Positions 1-10,490 of a stretch of 57,118 nucleotides of DNA are shown one piece after another. The stretch is from Halocafeteria seosinensis (lineage: Eukaryota; Sar; Bigyra; Bicosoecida). How positions within the stretch are numbered: position 1 is the stretch's first letter; each line of letters opens with the position of its first letter. The stretch covers positions 1 through 57,118 of the forward strand of contig LVLI01000576.1 in NCBI GenBank assembly GCA_001687465.1, written 5' to 3'. The translations under genes were made by a program, and so were the position numbers. A model generated the notes under the pieces. It did not search any database. It was not told the origin of the DNA and saw nothing but the letters and a program-made list of their open reading frames with translations.

Positions 1-294
1 TTTATTTAAGGCCTCCAAATATAAGCACTGCGTAGTCCAGCCTCCAACCGGCCCATGGCGGACGGTAACCTAGCCTGGCTGCCCAGCCCCCCTTGGTCTC
101 CCCAGCCTGTGGCGGACGATTTGCTTCAAATTACACGCTTCGCCCCACACGTGGGGGGGATGTCAAAGGAATGTTTGTTCTAAATTATATCTTTTTTGTA
201 ATTTTTTCCAGGGGGAGACTGAAGGGGAAGGTCTCACCCAGGGTACTTTAGCAGGCCTGCATCAATGCACAGCAATAACATCGACATAATGTTG

Positions 295-447
295 TCAATT
301 CTCGTCATCTTCTTCTTCTACAGTTTCGTCATCAAGATGACCTAGCTCCTCATAACGGTAGTCGAAAGGACATTGCACCCTTGCATTCTTTTGTTCGGGC
401 TTCGCAACAACTTTCCACACCTCGTCCATTGCGACGTTTAAAGCCAT
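295..447 (-). CDS. small acidic-tailed ORF, 50 aa, function unknown
   Basis: A 50-codon reading frame starts at ATG (447-445) and stops at 297-295. The product has a helical-looking N-terminal part (MDEVWKVVAKPE near residues 7-18), a Tyr/Glu-containing middle and a strongly acidic end (ETVEEEDDEN). The composition looks coding rather than random, and it could be a small gene or the last exon of a larger one whose upstream exons I could not place. No convincing splice acceptor was found just upstream, so the ATG start is the simplest reading. No family was recognised. The sequence at 1-294 holds nothing else that I can support. Confidence 0.35.
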   Translation of the reverse strand: MALNVAMDEVWKVVAKPEQKNARVQCPFDYRYEELGHLDDETVEEEDDEN

Positions 448-1123
448 CGTGATCAAAAAGCGGACTTACCAAAGGCATTCAAACTTTCCAAGCGTACAGT
501 ATTGCAGTATCCTCAGCCGCTATCAACTCACTGTTTTGAGATTGCATTTTCTGACATTCAAAAACAGGTTGCGACCTGGTGTGGCTCCGGTGTGGGCCCC
601 CTTGCCCACACCACCCGGCTTCCCCCGCACCAGACACCACCCACCACACCAGTCGGTCTCTGCCACCCACCGTACCCGGTAGTTGGCGGCTAGCCCATCC
701 GGAACCGGATCGCTGAGAAAAATTCACGTGTGGTGGGGAGTTGAACAAGCCAGTGGTTATTATTCAAGGCGAGAAGATTCGACATCTAGTCTACTCTTGT
801 TCGTATTATGCGCGTGGAACGAAACAGGTTCTTCTGATCGGCGTTTTTACGCCGATAACCGACGGCGGAAACGCATCTGCAGAATGTGAACGATTGTGTT
901 ACTCGTGTTAGGACCAACAAAAATTTCTCGGCGCATTGTGGGGGAACTGGAATTACTCCAGCTCAAGGGTGGCTTAAAACCATCGACACTTAAAAGAGGA
1001 CAAAGAAGTGGCTAGGGCTTCTCTGCGTTGCAGGTTAGTGGTTATTGTAGCTTCTAAAAGCATTCGTCGACGCTATTCGGCGAAGCGAAGTTTGTTTTTC
1101 AGGGCAGGAACATCTGTCCTTCG
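448..1123. other. intergenic, no gene supported
   Basis: Contains a C-rich tract around 575-680 (repeated CCACAC and CCACC words) and several short overlapping frames that look like chance ORFs. No domain, splice pattern or RNA gene was seen. Confidence 0.5.
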
Positions 1124-1960
1124 TCACGAGCGAGAAAGCTCACCGCTGCCCTCATATTTCCATCTCCCTCGATTTTGCTTAGGAAGCTCGGTGAAATTGC
1201 TACCGAAAAAGCTATTCAGTTTGTCAACACCATCTCTGGAGATGTTATAAACAATAAAGTTACAGTCACCTTGCAGCCGCGAAATAACTCGTTCATAATG
1301 GTTCGAAATCCAGCTGTAAATGTCCGAGTAGCGTCTCCCAACACCCGCAGGTAACCCGTCAAGATTCGCTTTACTGAGCCTCTTTAGATAACTCCCTCTA
1401 GGTGTGTTTTCTGCCCAATGAGTCATCGATAAAATCAAGTCTGGTATCCTTCTTACGTTAAGCACAAAACAACTGTCGTGGTACTGCCGTAGCAAAGTGT
1501 CCAGAAGCGAAACCTGAGGTAACAAGCAATCCCCGTGATCACAATGGTCGATCTGAGCAAACGCATCAAAGCCTGCTTTGTTGAGATAATGAAGCAGGTA
1601 TAGGCCTTTCGCGTACGCGCGACGAATGCTGTGAACAGCATGTTTTCGCTTATTTTTATTCCGCCCCACTCGGTACCCATTATGTACTGACCGACGACCA
1701 ATTGCCTTGTAGTAGCTGTGTAAACTAGTGGTCCCTGTTTTAGGGAAGCCTAAATTGATAATGTTCGGACATAATCGAGGGAGCTTGCACTCTCGGCGAG
1801 CGTTTGCCGAAGAATTTTCTGGTACGCTTCGGCCATGAAAGGCTGGGTTTCTAGAGTTGCCACTGGCAATGAGGAATACCATAACACAGAGCGTAGACGC
1901 CGCGAAGAAAATTAGCCCTTGGCGACGGCAGGTAAGCCAGCAGTTTTCTCTGTCAAACAT
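1124..1960 (-). CDS. Golgi-type sulfotransferase-like protein, single exon
   Basis: A 278-aa protein with a true ATG at 1960. Residues about 13-33 form a hydrophobic segment after a short basic head, as in the signal anchor of type II Golgi enzymes. The 5'-phosphosulfate-binding loop of PAPS-dependent sulfotransferases is visible as GFPKTGTTSLHSY near residue 70. A later segment, VLNVRRIPDLILSMTHW, sits where the 3'-phosphate-binding Arg/Ser element of the family is found. The length is short but within range for these enzymes. The expected role is transfer of sulfate from PAPS to a glycan or other acceptor in the Golgi lumen; the acceptor cannot be told from sequence. It stands alone, flanked by repeat-rich DNA. 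Confidence 0.7.
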   Translation of the reverse strand: MFDRENCWLTCRRQGLIFFAASTLCVMVFLIASGNSRNPAFHGRSVPENSSANARRECKLPRLCPNIINLGFPKTGTTSLHSYYKAIGRRSVHNGYRVGRNKNKRKHAVHSIRRAYAKGLYLLHYLNKAGFDAFAQIDHCDHGDCLLPQVSLLDTLLRQYHDSCFVLNVRRIPDLILSMTHWAENTPRGSYLKRLSKANLDGLPAGVGRRYSDIYSWISNHYERVISRLQGDCNFIVYNISRDGVDKLNSFFGSNFTELPKQNRGRWKYEGSGELSRS

Positions 1961-4397
1961 GGCTGCAACGGAGGATATGCTACACCAAGAGGACGCTGTA
2001 TTTCCAAAAGTGATCTACCACAAATGTTGTGTTCCGGATGGACTTTAGTCCAGACGGTCCTGTCAGAAACACACTGGGGGGCACTGTCCCACCTCCCACT
2101 CCCACCCACTCCCATCCCACGGGCTTAGCGCCCGGATCTCCGGGCTTGGAGCCCGGTCAACAAACAACCACCTAGACGCTGATGCAGCCGATAACATTTC
2201 TCTCTATCATCCGATCTTCGTTATAGCTTTAAGACGGTCCGGTCAGAAATACACTAGGGACACTGTCCCACCTCCCACACCCATCCGGCCGCAAAGATCT
2301 CCGGGCTTGGAGCCCGGATGCTTATGCTTTCAAACAGTCGCCTAGATGCTGATGCAGCTGATATTACCATTTCGCTCCATCATCCAAACTGCGTTACAGC
2401 TCAATTGACTTGCGGAAATCGAACGAGACTCGCGGTGGGTGGGTGGGTTTGTCATACTGCGTTCGTTAAAGTCCGTTCGGTACTTCGAGAACTGCGTTCT
2501 CGCGTCGGCATCGGAACTGCCCTTATAAAACCGGTAGCGTACTTGCTTGCGAACTTACGACTTCGGTCCGCATACTTCTGACGAACTTTGGACTACGCTC
2601 GCACATCTGTACTCACCGTTGCTGACATACTTGGGACGATCGACTGATGGCAAAGCATTTGGGAGGTGACGTTCGGCATTGTCGGCCGTGTTGTTCCCGG
2701 TTACGCCCTTGCAATCCAGAGGCGCTTTAGAGGAAAACGCAGCTAAAACAGTCTGACCTGATCTTCCCAGCGCTATAGACGACAGGACGCTTCACCTCTC
2801 TATCAACGTATTGTCCTCGTTCGTTAACCACCACCCGGCCTTTCAGTAAAGAAGGACTGGAGGATTTTGTGGAAGGTGTGGACAGCCAACCGATGCTCCG
2901 AATGGAAACTGTGCGATTGCTGGTCATCATCCTCATCTGTAGTTCGTGGCAAACTGTCTGCTACCGATGCTTCCCATCTATAATACACGTATTGCTAATT
3001 TCCACCGGTCCCACTGAATCACTTTCTAGGCATTTTCATTCAAAGCGTGAACTTTTTGCGTTCTAATAATAGCATCATTTCAGTGGTTAAAGCAGTGTTT
3101 GAGCATGCAATTCTCATAGAAAATGTCAGCAGTTCGCCTTGCGTGAACTTCGTGCTTTTCTTCTGCAACAAGTATTCGCCACTCACAGAACGTCTTCCTT
3201 ATTCGTCCTCATTTGCATACTCCATAGCTAGCAAATAAGCTCTTGCTCTCGTTTCGAGTTTTCAGCTGCATCATGCCATACAGTTAGAAACTTCTTGGTT
3301 GTACGCTGTCTTATGACGCTTGGTAGCACGGAGCTTCAGTCACCGTTCAGTCACCGTTCAAAAGCAGATCGTCCTGAAGATCGCATCCGAAACGATTTGA
3401 GCTTGACCTTGCACGATTCGAGCTACTTCGATATAGAAAGCGTAACGTTTGAATAAATTCCAATACTTTTGTTCAGCCCCAATATGGTTTGTGTCCATTT
3501 GAGAACAGCATTCTGACATCCAACGTTTCCACGTGCGGCACCAACCAGCGATACCTTGATTTCAGGTCTGACGTTGAATTACGACCTGGAGCTTTGACTG
3601 CCTACTACCGCGGAAGCGAACGCGGTAAAAGCGGGCAGCTCTCCTCAGGTTTCATCTGAAGTAGTGGTAAGTGTATTCTCGTTGTGCCCAGTTTCTTAGG
3701 CCAGTGCCCTGCTTTCAAGGTTCTGTGCCGAATTTCTGGATCAAAACTACGAAGGCTGCTAGCTGATCTGATGCTCCAGCAACTGTCTCAACGAGACCCT
3801 GACTGGCTGATCATTCGTCAGCTTGCAGATACACTGCCCATTTAACCAGCTGCACCATGAGTTTATCACTAACGAGCAAACAATGGCTATGACGCACTTC
3901 CCACCAGGCGATTGATAGCCGTTGGACTTCTTAAGAGTCTTATGAGACCAGACTGCCATAACTATCATTTGAAGTAGTGAACGTGTTTGTTTCCGAAGAA
4001 AAATTGCCATCTCGAAGTAGTTCAGCAAGCACGACTGACAATTTCTCCGTCGTGATACATTGTCACGATTTCTCAAATGACGTTATTGAGTTTCCGTTGA
4101 TGTAATTTGGTTAACATCATTTTCTGACCGCGGCCCTCAAAGAGGCCCCACACTCAAGACTCCAGGGCCGTTGTTCATATTCACTTGTCGGAGTTCCGAT
4201 ACTCCTGGATACTAGCCTGTACCTAGCCATGACGTCCCCAGGCGTTTCATAATTCCACAGTCAAACCATCCGAAGTCGATGGAACGGATTTTCTTACACA
4301 ATCGTTCCTGTTCAAATAATTATGAAGACGCATGCAGTTGTTTCCACGCGTTCCAATGCGTCTCAAAACGTCGCTTATAGCGCCACCCCCCGATGCC
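1961..4397. other. long gene-poor stretch
   Basis: About 2.4 kb without a supported gene. It contains the tandem duplication listed separately (2050-2405). The frame at 3759-4076 on the minus strand (105 aa) lacks a recognisable fold or splice context and I treat it as chance. The word TCAGTCACCGT is repeated back to back near 3339-3360. Confidence 0.5.
2050..2405 (+). repeat. tandem duplication, two diverged ~180-bp units with GC hairpins
   Basis: Unit 1 (about 2051-2230) and unit 2 (about 2232-2405) run in the same direction. Both begin with AGACGGTCC, continue through CACTGTCCCACCTCCCA, then ATCTCCGGGCTTGGAGCCCGG with single changes, and end with a shared CCTAGAYGCTGATGCAGCYGAT stretch. 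Each carries a perfect 7-bp stem with a 3-nt loop (CCGGGCT-TGG-AGCCCGG). Unit 1 has an additional CGGGC/GCCCG stem just before it. The units differ by substitutions and small indels, so the duplication is not recent. No coding potential was seen. Confidence 0.75.
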
Positions 4398-4631
4398 TCC
4401 TGAGCAAAACCAGTCTTGTATTGCCTCACGGCGCATGTCCTCAAGGCTGCTGGAACAGCGGGCTCGTCGCTGCTTCATGTCTCCTGAGCTTAACCAGTGC
4501 TGTGTTCCCTCACGGCGCATGTCAGCAAGGCTGCAGGAACAGCGGGCCCGTCGCTGCACAACACGGGCGCATACCGCTCCTCGTTAAGAGGATGTAGTCA
4601 ACTTCCCGGCCGGTGGGCTATCTGTCACATT

Positions 4632-4652
4632 TGTGTGTGTGTGTGTGTGTGT
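4632..4652 (+). repeat. (GT)n microsatellite
   Basis: About ten GT units at the end of the left outer direct repeat. Confidence 0.95.
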
Positions 4653-4976
4653 GCGCCCGTGTTAAGCACATCGGGGGAGCCATGCCTGCGCCCACAATGT
4701 CAGAGGTACCGACAAGGCTCAGTCTGGCAGGAGAAGACCCTGAGCCTGCCACAGCGGCGCCAACGCCAAGACCGGTTGCAGCAGCGCAGGCAGGATGAAG
4801 TGTTGCTCCCGACGCAACAGTTGTGACCAATGACAAGCCTCCACCTGACGCGGGAGAAGACCCTGAGCCTGCCACAGCGGCGCCAACGCCAAGACCGGTT
4901 GCAGCAGCGCAGGCAGGAAGACATCCTCTTCAGGGCAGCGTCTTGCTTAGACTGGCCGCCTAGAGCTACGCACACG

Positions 4977-5190
4977 GTAGATGATTTCGAGAGGTTTATC
5001 GACTTCAGGCTCCACGACAAGCGGATCCTCGTCCGCTGAAAGGGCTACCCAGAGGCAGCACGAACGTGGTAACCGGTTTCGTGGTTTCAGAAGGACCTGG
5101 GCAGCCGCACCTTCTTCGACCTCGAGCAGGAAATGTACTTCAATCTAGGCTATGTTGACGAAACTGAGGTGGACGGAACTCCTGGGGAGC
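4977..5190 (+). pseudogene. decayed chromodomain fragment of retrotransposon type
   Basis: In the frame starting GTA at 4977 the translation follows the chromodomain pattern seen at the C-terminus of Ty3/gypsy chromovirus integrases. It opens with a VDDFERFIDFR-type strand, continues with a basic ILVR strand and then KGYPEAARTW. The frame is interrupted by TGA at 5037-5039, where the family has its conserved Trp before KGY, and by TAA at 5070-5072 directly after TW, where the family has Glu. Both are single-base changes from the expected codons. The frame then stays open to beyond 5190 (GSRTFFDLEQE, FNLGYVDE). No integrase core, reverse transcriptase or LTR was recognised nearby. The copy is dead and truncated. 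The assignment rests on pattern recognition of a short domain. Confidence 0.6.
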
Positions 5191-5550
5191 CACCTCCCGC
5201 GTCAGGTGGTGGCTTGTCATTGGTCACAACTGTTGTGTCTGGACCAACACTTAATCCTGCCTGCGCTGCTGCAACAGGTCCTGGCGTCGCTGTGCCAGGC
5301 TCAGGGCCTTCTGCCAGGCTCAGGGCCTTCTCCTTCCAGACTGAGCCTTGACGGTACCCCTGACATCGTTGGCACAGGCATGGCTCCTCCTCCGATGCCT
5401 CCTGAGCAAAACCAGTGTCAGTGTTCTGTTCCCTCACGGCGCATGTGAGCAAGGCTGCAGGAACAGCGGGCCCGTCGCTGCTTAACACGGGCGCATACCG
5501 CTCCTCGTTAAGAGGATGCGGTCAACTCCCCGGCCGATGGGCTATCTGTC

Positions 5551-5554
<4 letters not shown>

Positions 5555-5592
<38 letters not shown>
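5555..5592 (+). repeat. (GT)19 microsatellite
   Basis: Uninterrupted GT repeat closing the right outer direct repeat; it is longer than its counterpart at 4632. Confidence 0.95.
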
Positions 5593-5593
<1 letters not shown>

Positions 5594-5659
5594 TAAGGTG
5601 TGGGGGGCTGGTGAGTAGCGATGAGGTAAGAGTTACTACGGGTATTACATGTGTAATAC

Positions 5660-5866
5660 ATGGATACATTTCCCAGTGTTTTCGCTCATGAAGGAGCTGA
5701 CGGTGAGCTAGCTCCAGGAGGGAAGTTGATCGTCGTTGATACATTCCAAGCTAGCCACAATTTGACTCCATTCAGGCTGAATAATTCAGCCAAGGCAAAA
5801 ATTTGCATCGAAAATTTGAAATCGCGGATTGTGAATTTACACAACGTGAAACTGAAACCGTGGTGA
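5660..5866 (+). CDS. small ORF, 68 aa, doubtful
   Basis: ATG at 5660, stop at 5864-5866. The translation has a plausible composition (GGKLIVVDTFQASHN near residue 20, then a basic end). It follows directly on the (GT)n tract and an 8-bp inverted repeat GTATTACA/TGTAATAC. No family was recognised, and it may be chance. Confidence 0.2.
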   Translation: MDTFPSVFAHEGADGELAPGGKLIVVDTFQASHNLTPFRLNNSAKAKICIENLKSRIVNLHNVKLKPW

Positions 5867-5988
5867 CTTAGCCGCAAACAGTTGGGGCAATGTAGCATAT
5901 CGACGAGTCGACGACGACGACGACGATACAGTCTCGTTTGATCTTAAATTAAATCACGGAATACAGTTCGTAAAAAGTCCCATGAAGA

Positions 5989-6654
5989 ATGAGTCATGTT
6001 GGAGTGAATGCAAATAACGGCCACAGCTCAACTTCAATTGTCGGTGCAACTTCAGCTTCTACAAGCTCTACAGAAGCAAACACGACGTCATCCTACGTGA
6101 ATTCGAACAGAGCAGCTCGGTATGCACTCACAGCAGGAGGTGTGCTTGTTTCCTCTGCTGTAGAGTGTGGTGCAACAGCTGGCGGAGCAGCTGTTCAAGG
6201 AGCTGGCTCATTGGCAGCTAATGGATTAGGTATGTACCGCGATGTATTTAGCTTTGTATAGCAAACGGGAAAGCCTAACCGTTTGTTAATATTAAGCCAT
6301 TTGCGCAGGACGGGCAGTAGGACATTGTTCCAGCTATGTACTTGGAAATGGGGCTGGAACTGCTGTAGGAAGTGCCATTGATGTATCCCTTTCCGCCGCT
6401 GCATACACGGCTTCTTCAGGTATTATTTTCTGTGCATTAGAAGACTGCTATTTCTCTTCGTGGAATTCGCTCTTTGAATGTGATGAAATGCAGCTGTGTC
6501 ATTTACCGGAAGAGTTGTCGGCGCTACCGTTGGTTCGGCCCTCGGGTACCTCGGTTCTCACATCGATAGCGGCAAGGAGGAAGAACAGTCCCCTGCAGAC
6601 GATGGTGCAGAAGCGGAGAGAGAGAATATGAAGGCAGAGGATCATGAAAGTTAA
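5989..6654 (+). CDS. Gly/Ala-rich glycine-zipper membrane protein
   Basis: Three exons: 5989-6229, 6309-6419 and 6494-6654, giving 170 aa. The introns are GTATGT...GCGCAG and GTATTA...TGCAG. After a Ser/Thr/Asn-rich head (residues 1-45), three hydrophobic stretches rich in Gly and Ala follow (AARYALTAGGVLVSSAVE, the AVGHCSSYVLGNGAGTAVGS region, and VVGATVGSALGYLGS). The small-residue spacing is of glycine-zipper type. The tail is charged and acidic (EEEQSPADDGAEAERE). Glycine-zipper segments often form membrane helices that pack tightly. No named family was recognised. The exon boundaries fall inside the zipper repeats. Confidence 0.6.
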
Positions 6655-6770
6655 ATTCATACGCCTGTAATTCTAATATGCAAGGGATCAGCACAGTCCT
6701 GATGCGGCCTCGAGGGCCTCGACTCTTTCGAGCCATTCACGGCACGAAGTGACATTCATCAGCGGAAACA

Positions 6771-6911
6771 ATGTCTGTTGAAGCAATTACCGTAGGGCGT
6801 AAAGAAGGAAAGGCGTATGATAACTATTACGTCGTCAAGGCGATGGGAGGGGTGCCCCGAGTGCTTGCGGGGGAAATACTCAAACTGCAGAGTATACCAG
6901 GAGATGTCTGA
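6771..6911 (+). CDS. small ORF, 46 aa, doubtful
   Basis: ATG at 6771, stop 6909-6911. The translation (AITVGRKEGKAYDNYYVVKA near residues 5-24) looks coding-like, but the frame is short and has no visible partner exon or homology. It could be a relic. Confidence 0.2.
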   Translation: MSVEAITVGRKEGKAYDNYYVVKAMGGVPRVLAGEILKLQSIPGDV

Positions 6912-7637
6912 AGCATTGAAGCCACTAGCCATCCTACGAGGACTGAAGTATTAGAAGCAGCGACGGACATGAACGCACTGTTTGCAGCCAATCACTCCGG
7001 CTGATACGAGTGACTGAGAATCAAAACTCGTCATTCTCACGGGAGACTTGCTCTTGAGAAACGATTACTGCGCTATTCCTCTTGCAACGAAATATCCTTA
7101 CCACGAAGCCTAACGCATTGCTTTCGACGGCGTAGTCTCTTGGTCCGCATCGAAGGTTTCGGCGAATAACATGTAACTGATGTACCATATGGTACCCGGG
7201 AAAGTTGTGGAAAAGAATGGCAAAGGAATGACAATCCTTTATTTACCGAAATCACGCACGCAGAGAGTTTTACCCCAAATTTTTGTTGACTTCCGGAGTA
7301 CCGGTATGCGCAGAAGTGAGGCCGGTTCCAGGAAAATGCGAAATAGTTCACAACAAAGTCATACCTAGTGCTAGCCACGACGAATAATATATAGCACACC
7401 ATTGTTTTTTCCCCTTCTTTCTCTGCATCCAAATAAATTGGTATGGTAGTATCCTTCGCTCTCCGCCTGCGATCTGCTGTAGTGGTCTCCTCGCAATTTG
7501 TCGCAAGGCGGAATCCGGAGCCGTTGATGGACGCTTCAGCGGCGGGGGTTCACTACACCATTTATCCCTCCGTTGAGATCGGTTTGTTTTCTGGTGCGTT
7601 GTTTTCTATGATGGTCTTCTTGTCTAGCTCGTTTTGA
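6912..7637. other. intergenic, probably promoter side of the FHA-RING gene
   Basis: No gene supported. The minus-strand frame at 7073-7432 (119 aa) lacks recognisable features. The final part precedes the ATG at 7638. Confidence 0.45.
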
Positions 7638-10302
7638 ATGGGAGAAAGACACAAGAACAACATGGTGGACGATGAAGAGCAGGGCACGATCCCTGTCCTC
7701 CAATACGTGGGGCGATGGGATCGCAGTTTTTACCAATACTACTGCCATCTCACGTTCAATTTGAAGGAAATGTGGTTCCAGCGCAAGGCCATGCAAGAAG
7801 GAGGGGCATTCACATTCAATGCAGCTTCAGGCGTGTCCGTGGGAGCGTCGAATTCGGAGCAATATGAAAAATTGACCGCTCATACTAGCGGCACGGGGAC
7901 CTCGGCGGCCTCGTCCAGTTCCAAGCCGACGTTGAACGACAAATCGCCCAAATTGCGGTCCCCCATCTCCAGTCAACGCTTCTCAGAAGATAACGGAACG
8001 GTCGTGGTACGTACTTTTGGAGCTGGGACCCTGGATGTAGCTGTCAGGAACGTGTTCTTATTTTGAAAAAATGCAGCTTCAAATTGGAAGAGCCAAAAAG
8101 GCCGATATTCGGCTGGATCTACCGAATGCCATGATTACTTCCAGGTTCGTCTACAGAGCTCATAGAGTAGAGTAATGTCTATTTTATACATCAGTGAAAC
8201 CACTCTTTGGTGCAGAAACCATGCATCCCTGTATATACGAAAACGCAACGCGGATGACAACACTGGGTTCCAATGCACCATCGAGGACCTCGGAAGTTTG
8301 AACTGCATGTACGTCAACTACGCCAAATTGGAAAAGCAATCGAAGAAATTAAGGTAAGTTATTGCACATAGATTTATCTACTTGGAAAAGCACGCAAGCT
8401 ATGCACGAGATGCCGAGGAGCGTTTGAGGGACTCTCACTGATTGCTTGAGGTAACTTCTCGCAGACATGGTGACATTCTTCACTTTGGAGGCGGAGCCAT
8501 TGCTGCTAATGAATCAGGCTATGCGGCTAATAAGATTGAGACACCTGTAAGTGCTTTAATGTACTGCGAGGACGCATGCTTCATGAGGAGTCACGTAGTG
8601 TGCATCTCTACAGTTTGTGTACATATTTCTCCGAGTACGAGGGGACGAAACAAATATTCCAGAACTGCCCTCTGCTCCAACTCACGTTAATTCAAAAGAG
8701 GAAATTACCGCTTATCTTCGAGAAGCGCTTCCTGATGATTTCAAAGAGAATGCTAAAGGCAAACGCTCCAATGAACAGGAGCCAAGCGGTAATGAGTCAC
8801 CCAAGAAAGTGAAACGCGCAAAACACTCTCACTCTTCACCAAAGAGAAAACCACAATTGGCATCTGCAAAGCCTGATACTGCACCAGCTTCACCTGAAAA
8901 GGAACCAGAGACGACGAACGGAGCTGCGAATACCACCGATCAAAGTGGGAATAGCGTAAAGACGGAACCTGAGGCAAAACTGGCGCAGTCAAGTGTAGCC
9001 GCACTGATGAATGAGCCTCTTCATCCTGATAATTCTCAGGAGAATGTAGCCACTAAAACTCGAATGTCTATCGACAAGAGCCAAACAGCTACTCAGCGGA
9101 GATTTGATATACCGTTGATTAACGTACGTGCTCGGAGTGTAATGTAAGGCTTCCAGCGTTTGACCCCTCTCGAGTTGAACACTGTCGATTGCAGCGCTTG
9201 ACTGCAATGCTATCTTGCCCTCTTTGTGAACAGCGGCTGGTTCATCCTTCTGTATTCCCTTGCTCACACGTGTTTTGGTACGTCGAGCGACAGTCGTTAA
9301 CCTGTTGAAAACGCCTAACGATGCCACCTGATATGTTCTGTGTACGGCACTCGCAGCTCAAAGTGTATCGTTCGTCAGTTACTTCTTCCTCTCCAAGAAG
9401 ACTTACGGTCTGTATTGAACGATTCCGACCATCAACAGGTGCGCAAAGATCTCATGACATACGATGTTTTCAAGAAAGCTTCAAGTGGCAAGAATTTCAA
9501 ACCGGAGTTGTTGATGCAAGGATGGATTAAGGCAAAGGGTGGAAAAGCTCAAGATATCTCCAAGTACCTTGTAGCTCGAGATGAGGAACACCCAGCACAT
9601 CTCTCCGGTTACAGTTGTCCGGTGTGCGAGTTTTCTCTTGTGCCTGAAGGCTGTGTCGTGCTACCTGATGACGTATGTCCTTCTTTCAAAGGATTGCACG
9701 AATTTGAGCCTGCCAACGAACGGTTTTTGTCTCTCCTAGGTTCGTTAAAAGCTATTCCGGTATCTGCTATCATAAGACGCTGTAGTAACCTGGAGCTAAT
9801 GCTGAGTGAATGGATCATAGGGTCTCACTCGGATGAGCAGGAACGTTACCAAAAGCGAATTGATAAAAGCAATGAGTTTTTGCAGAATGTTGGTGTCAAC
9901 ATCGGCATCGAACGAACGTACAAAACCTGGAGCACAACACTCCACCGAACTCTGCTGAGCACTCCCCCGGATGAGATTCCTGCGCCACGTGACATGCCGT
10001 CGCAGCCTCCAACTTCCCAGGCCGTCACAAGTTCTTCGACGCAGAGGAGTGCATCCAGTTCAGGGAAAAATTCAAAGAAGGATTCTTCGTTTGGAAAAAT
10101 GCTGAACTCGTATTCAAACCGTAAAGCAAACACCAAACAGAAGATATCTAATGATCCTTACTCTTCCAAGCGGGGTGGTTTATCCTCCAAGAAGCGGCGT
10201 CCAGAGATGCTACATGTCGGTTCTGATGGATACGATAGTGATGCTACCGAGGACGAGGACTATGATTCTGATGGCATTTCTAACTGGAGCGAAGATGATT
10301 AA
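7638..10302 (+). CDS. FHA-RING E3 ubiquitin ligase, CHFR/RNF8-like
   Basis: Seven exons: 7638-8006, 8077-8144, 8216-8353, 8465-8546, 8614-9123, 9195-9277 and 9357-10302, coding for 731 aa. Residues about 120-215 form an FHA domain: LQIGRAKKADIRLDLP, then SRNHASLYI, then the LGSLNCMYVN loop, which are the phosphothreonine-binding elements. Residues about 225-385 are disordered, with basic nuclear-localisation-like runs (SPKKVKRAKHSH, SPKRKPQ). A C3HC4 RING follows: CPLC near residue 396, CSHVFCSKC around 416-424, and the last Cys pair CPVC near residue 504 after an insert of about 80 residues. The C-terminus is acidic and Ser/Asp-rich. FHA plus RING is the architecture of checkpoint and DNA-damage ligases CHFR and RNF8; the order matches both. 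A role in phospho-dependent ubiquitination in the nucleus is inferred. Confidence 0.75.
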
Positions 10303-10490
10303 AGCCACAAGCTGTTGTGGCAGTGGCACAACTGCGGTATATCATTTCCCTGGCACTTCACAACGAAGTCATGTGTCTCGCGTATAGAGCTCAAAACTCA
10401 TTCAATTGGCTTTCAATCTGATTGTAGTTTTGAGTACCACATGCATACACAGAATACACTCACTCAGTGAATCATTCCAATCTCTAGACA

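Larger units (their letters stand above)
4398..5600. repeat. composite element: inverted ~200-bp arms nested inside direct repeats
   Basis: The arm at about 4677-4860 matches the reverse complement of about 5190-5390 over its whole length with scattered mismatches (shared words include GGAGCCATGCCTG, AAGGCTCAGTCTGG and TTGTGACCAATGACAAGCC). Part of the left arm is repeated again in direct orientation at about 4853-4918. Outside the arms, 4445-4652 and 5405-5592 are direct repeats of each other: both hold CCCTCACGGCGCATGT, AACAGCGGGCCCGTCGCTGC, TACCGCTCCTCGTTAAGAGG and then a (GT)n tract. A third, partial copy of the outer repeat begins near 4398. The centre (about 4920-5190) is unique and holds the chromodomain relic. 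The layout resembles a rearranged or nested transposon. Confidence 0.75.

Noticed and set aside
4497-4875. Overlapping frames with Cys/Val or His/Thr runs at the (GT)n tracts
   Set aside because: They are translations of the dinucleotide repeat and the inverted arms, with no start context or domain.
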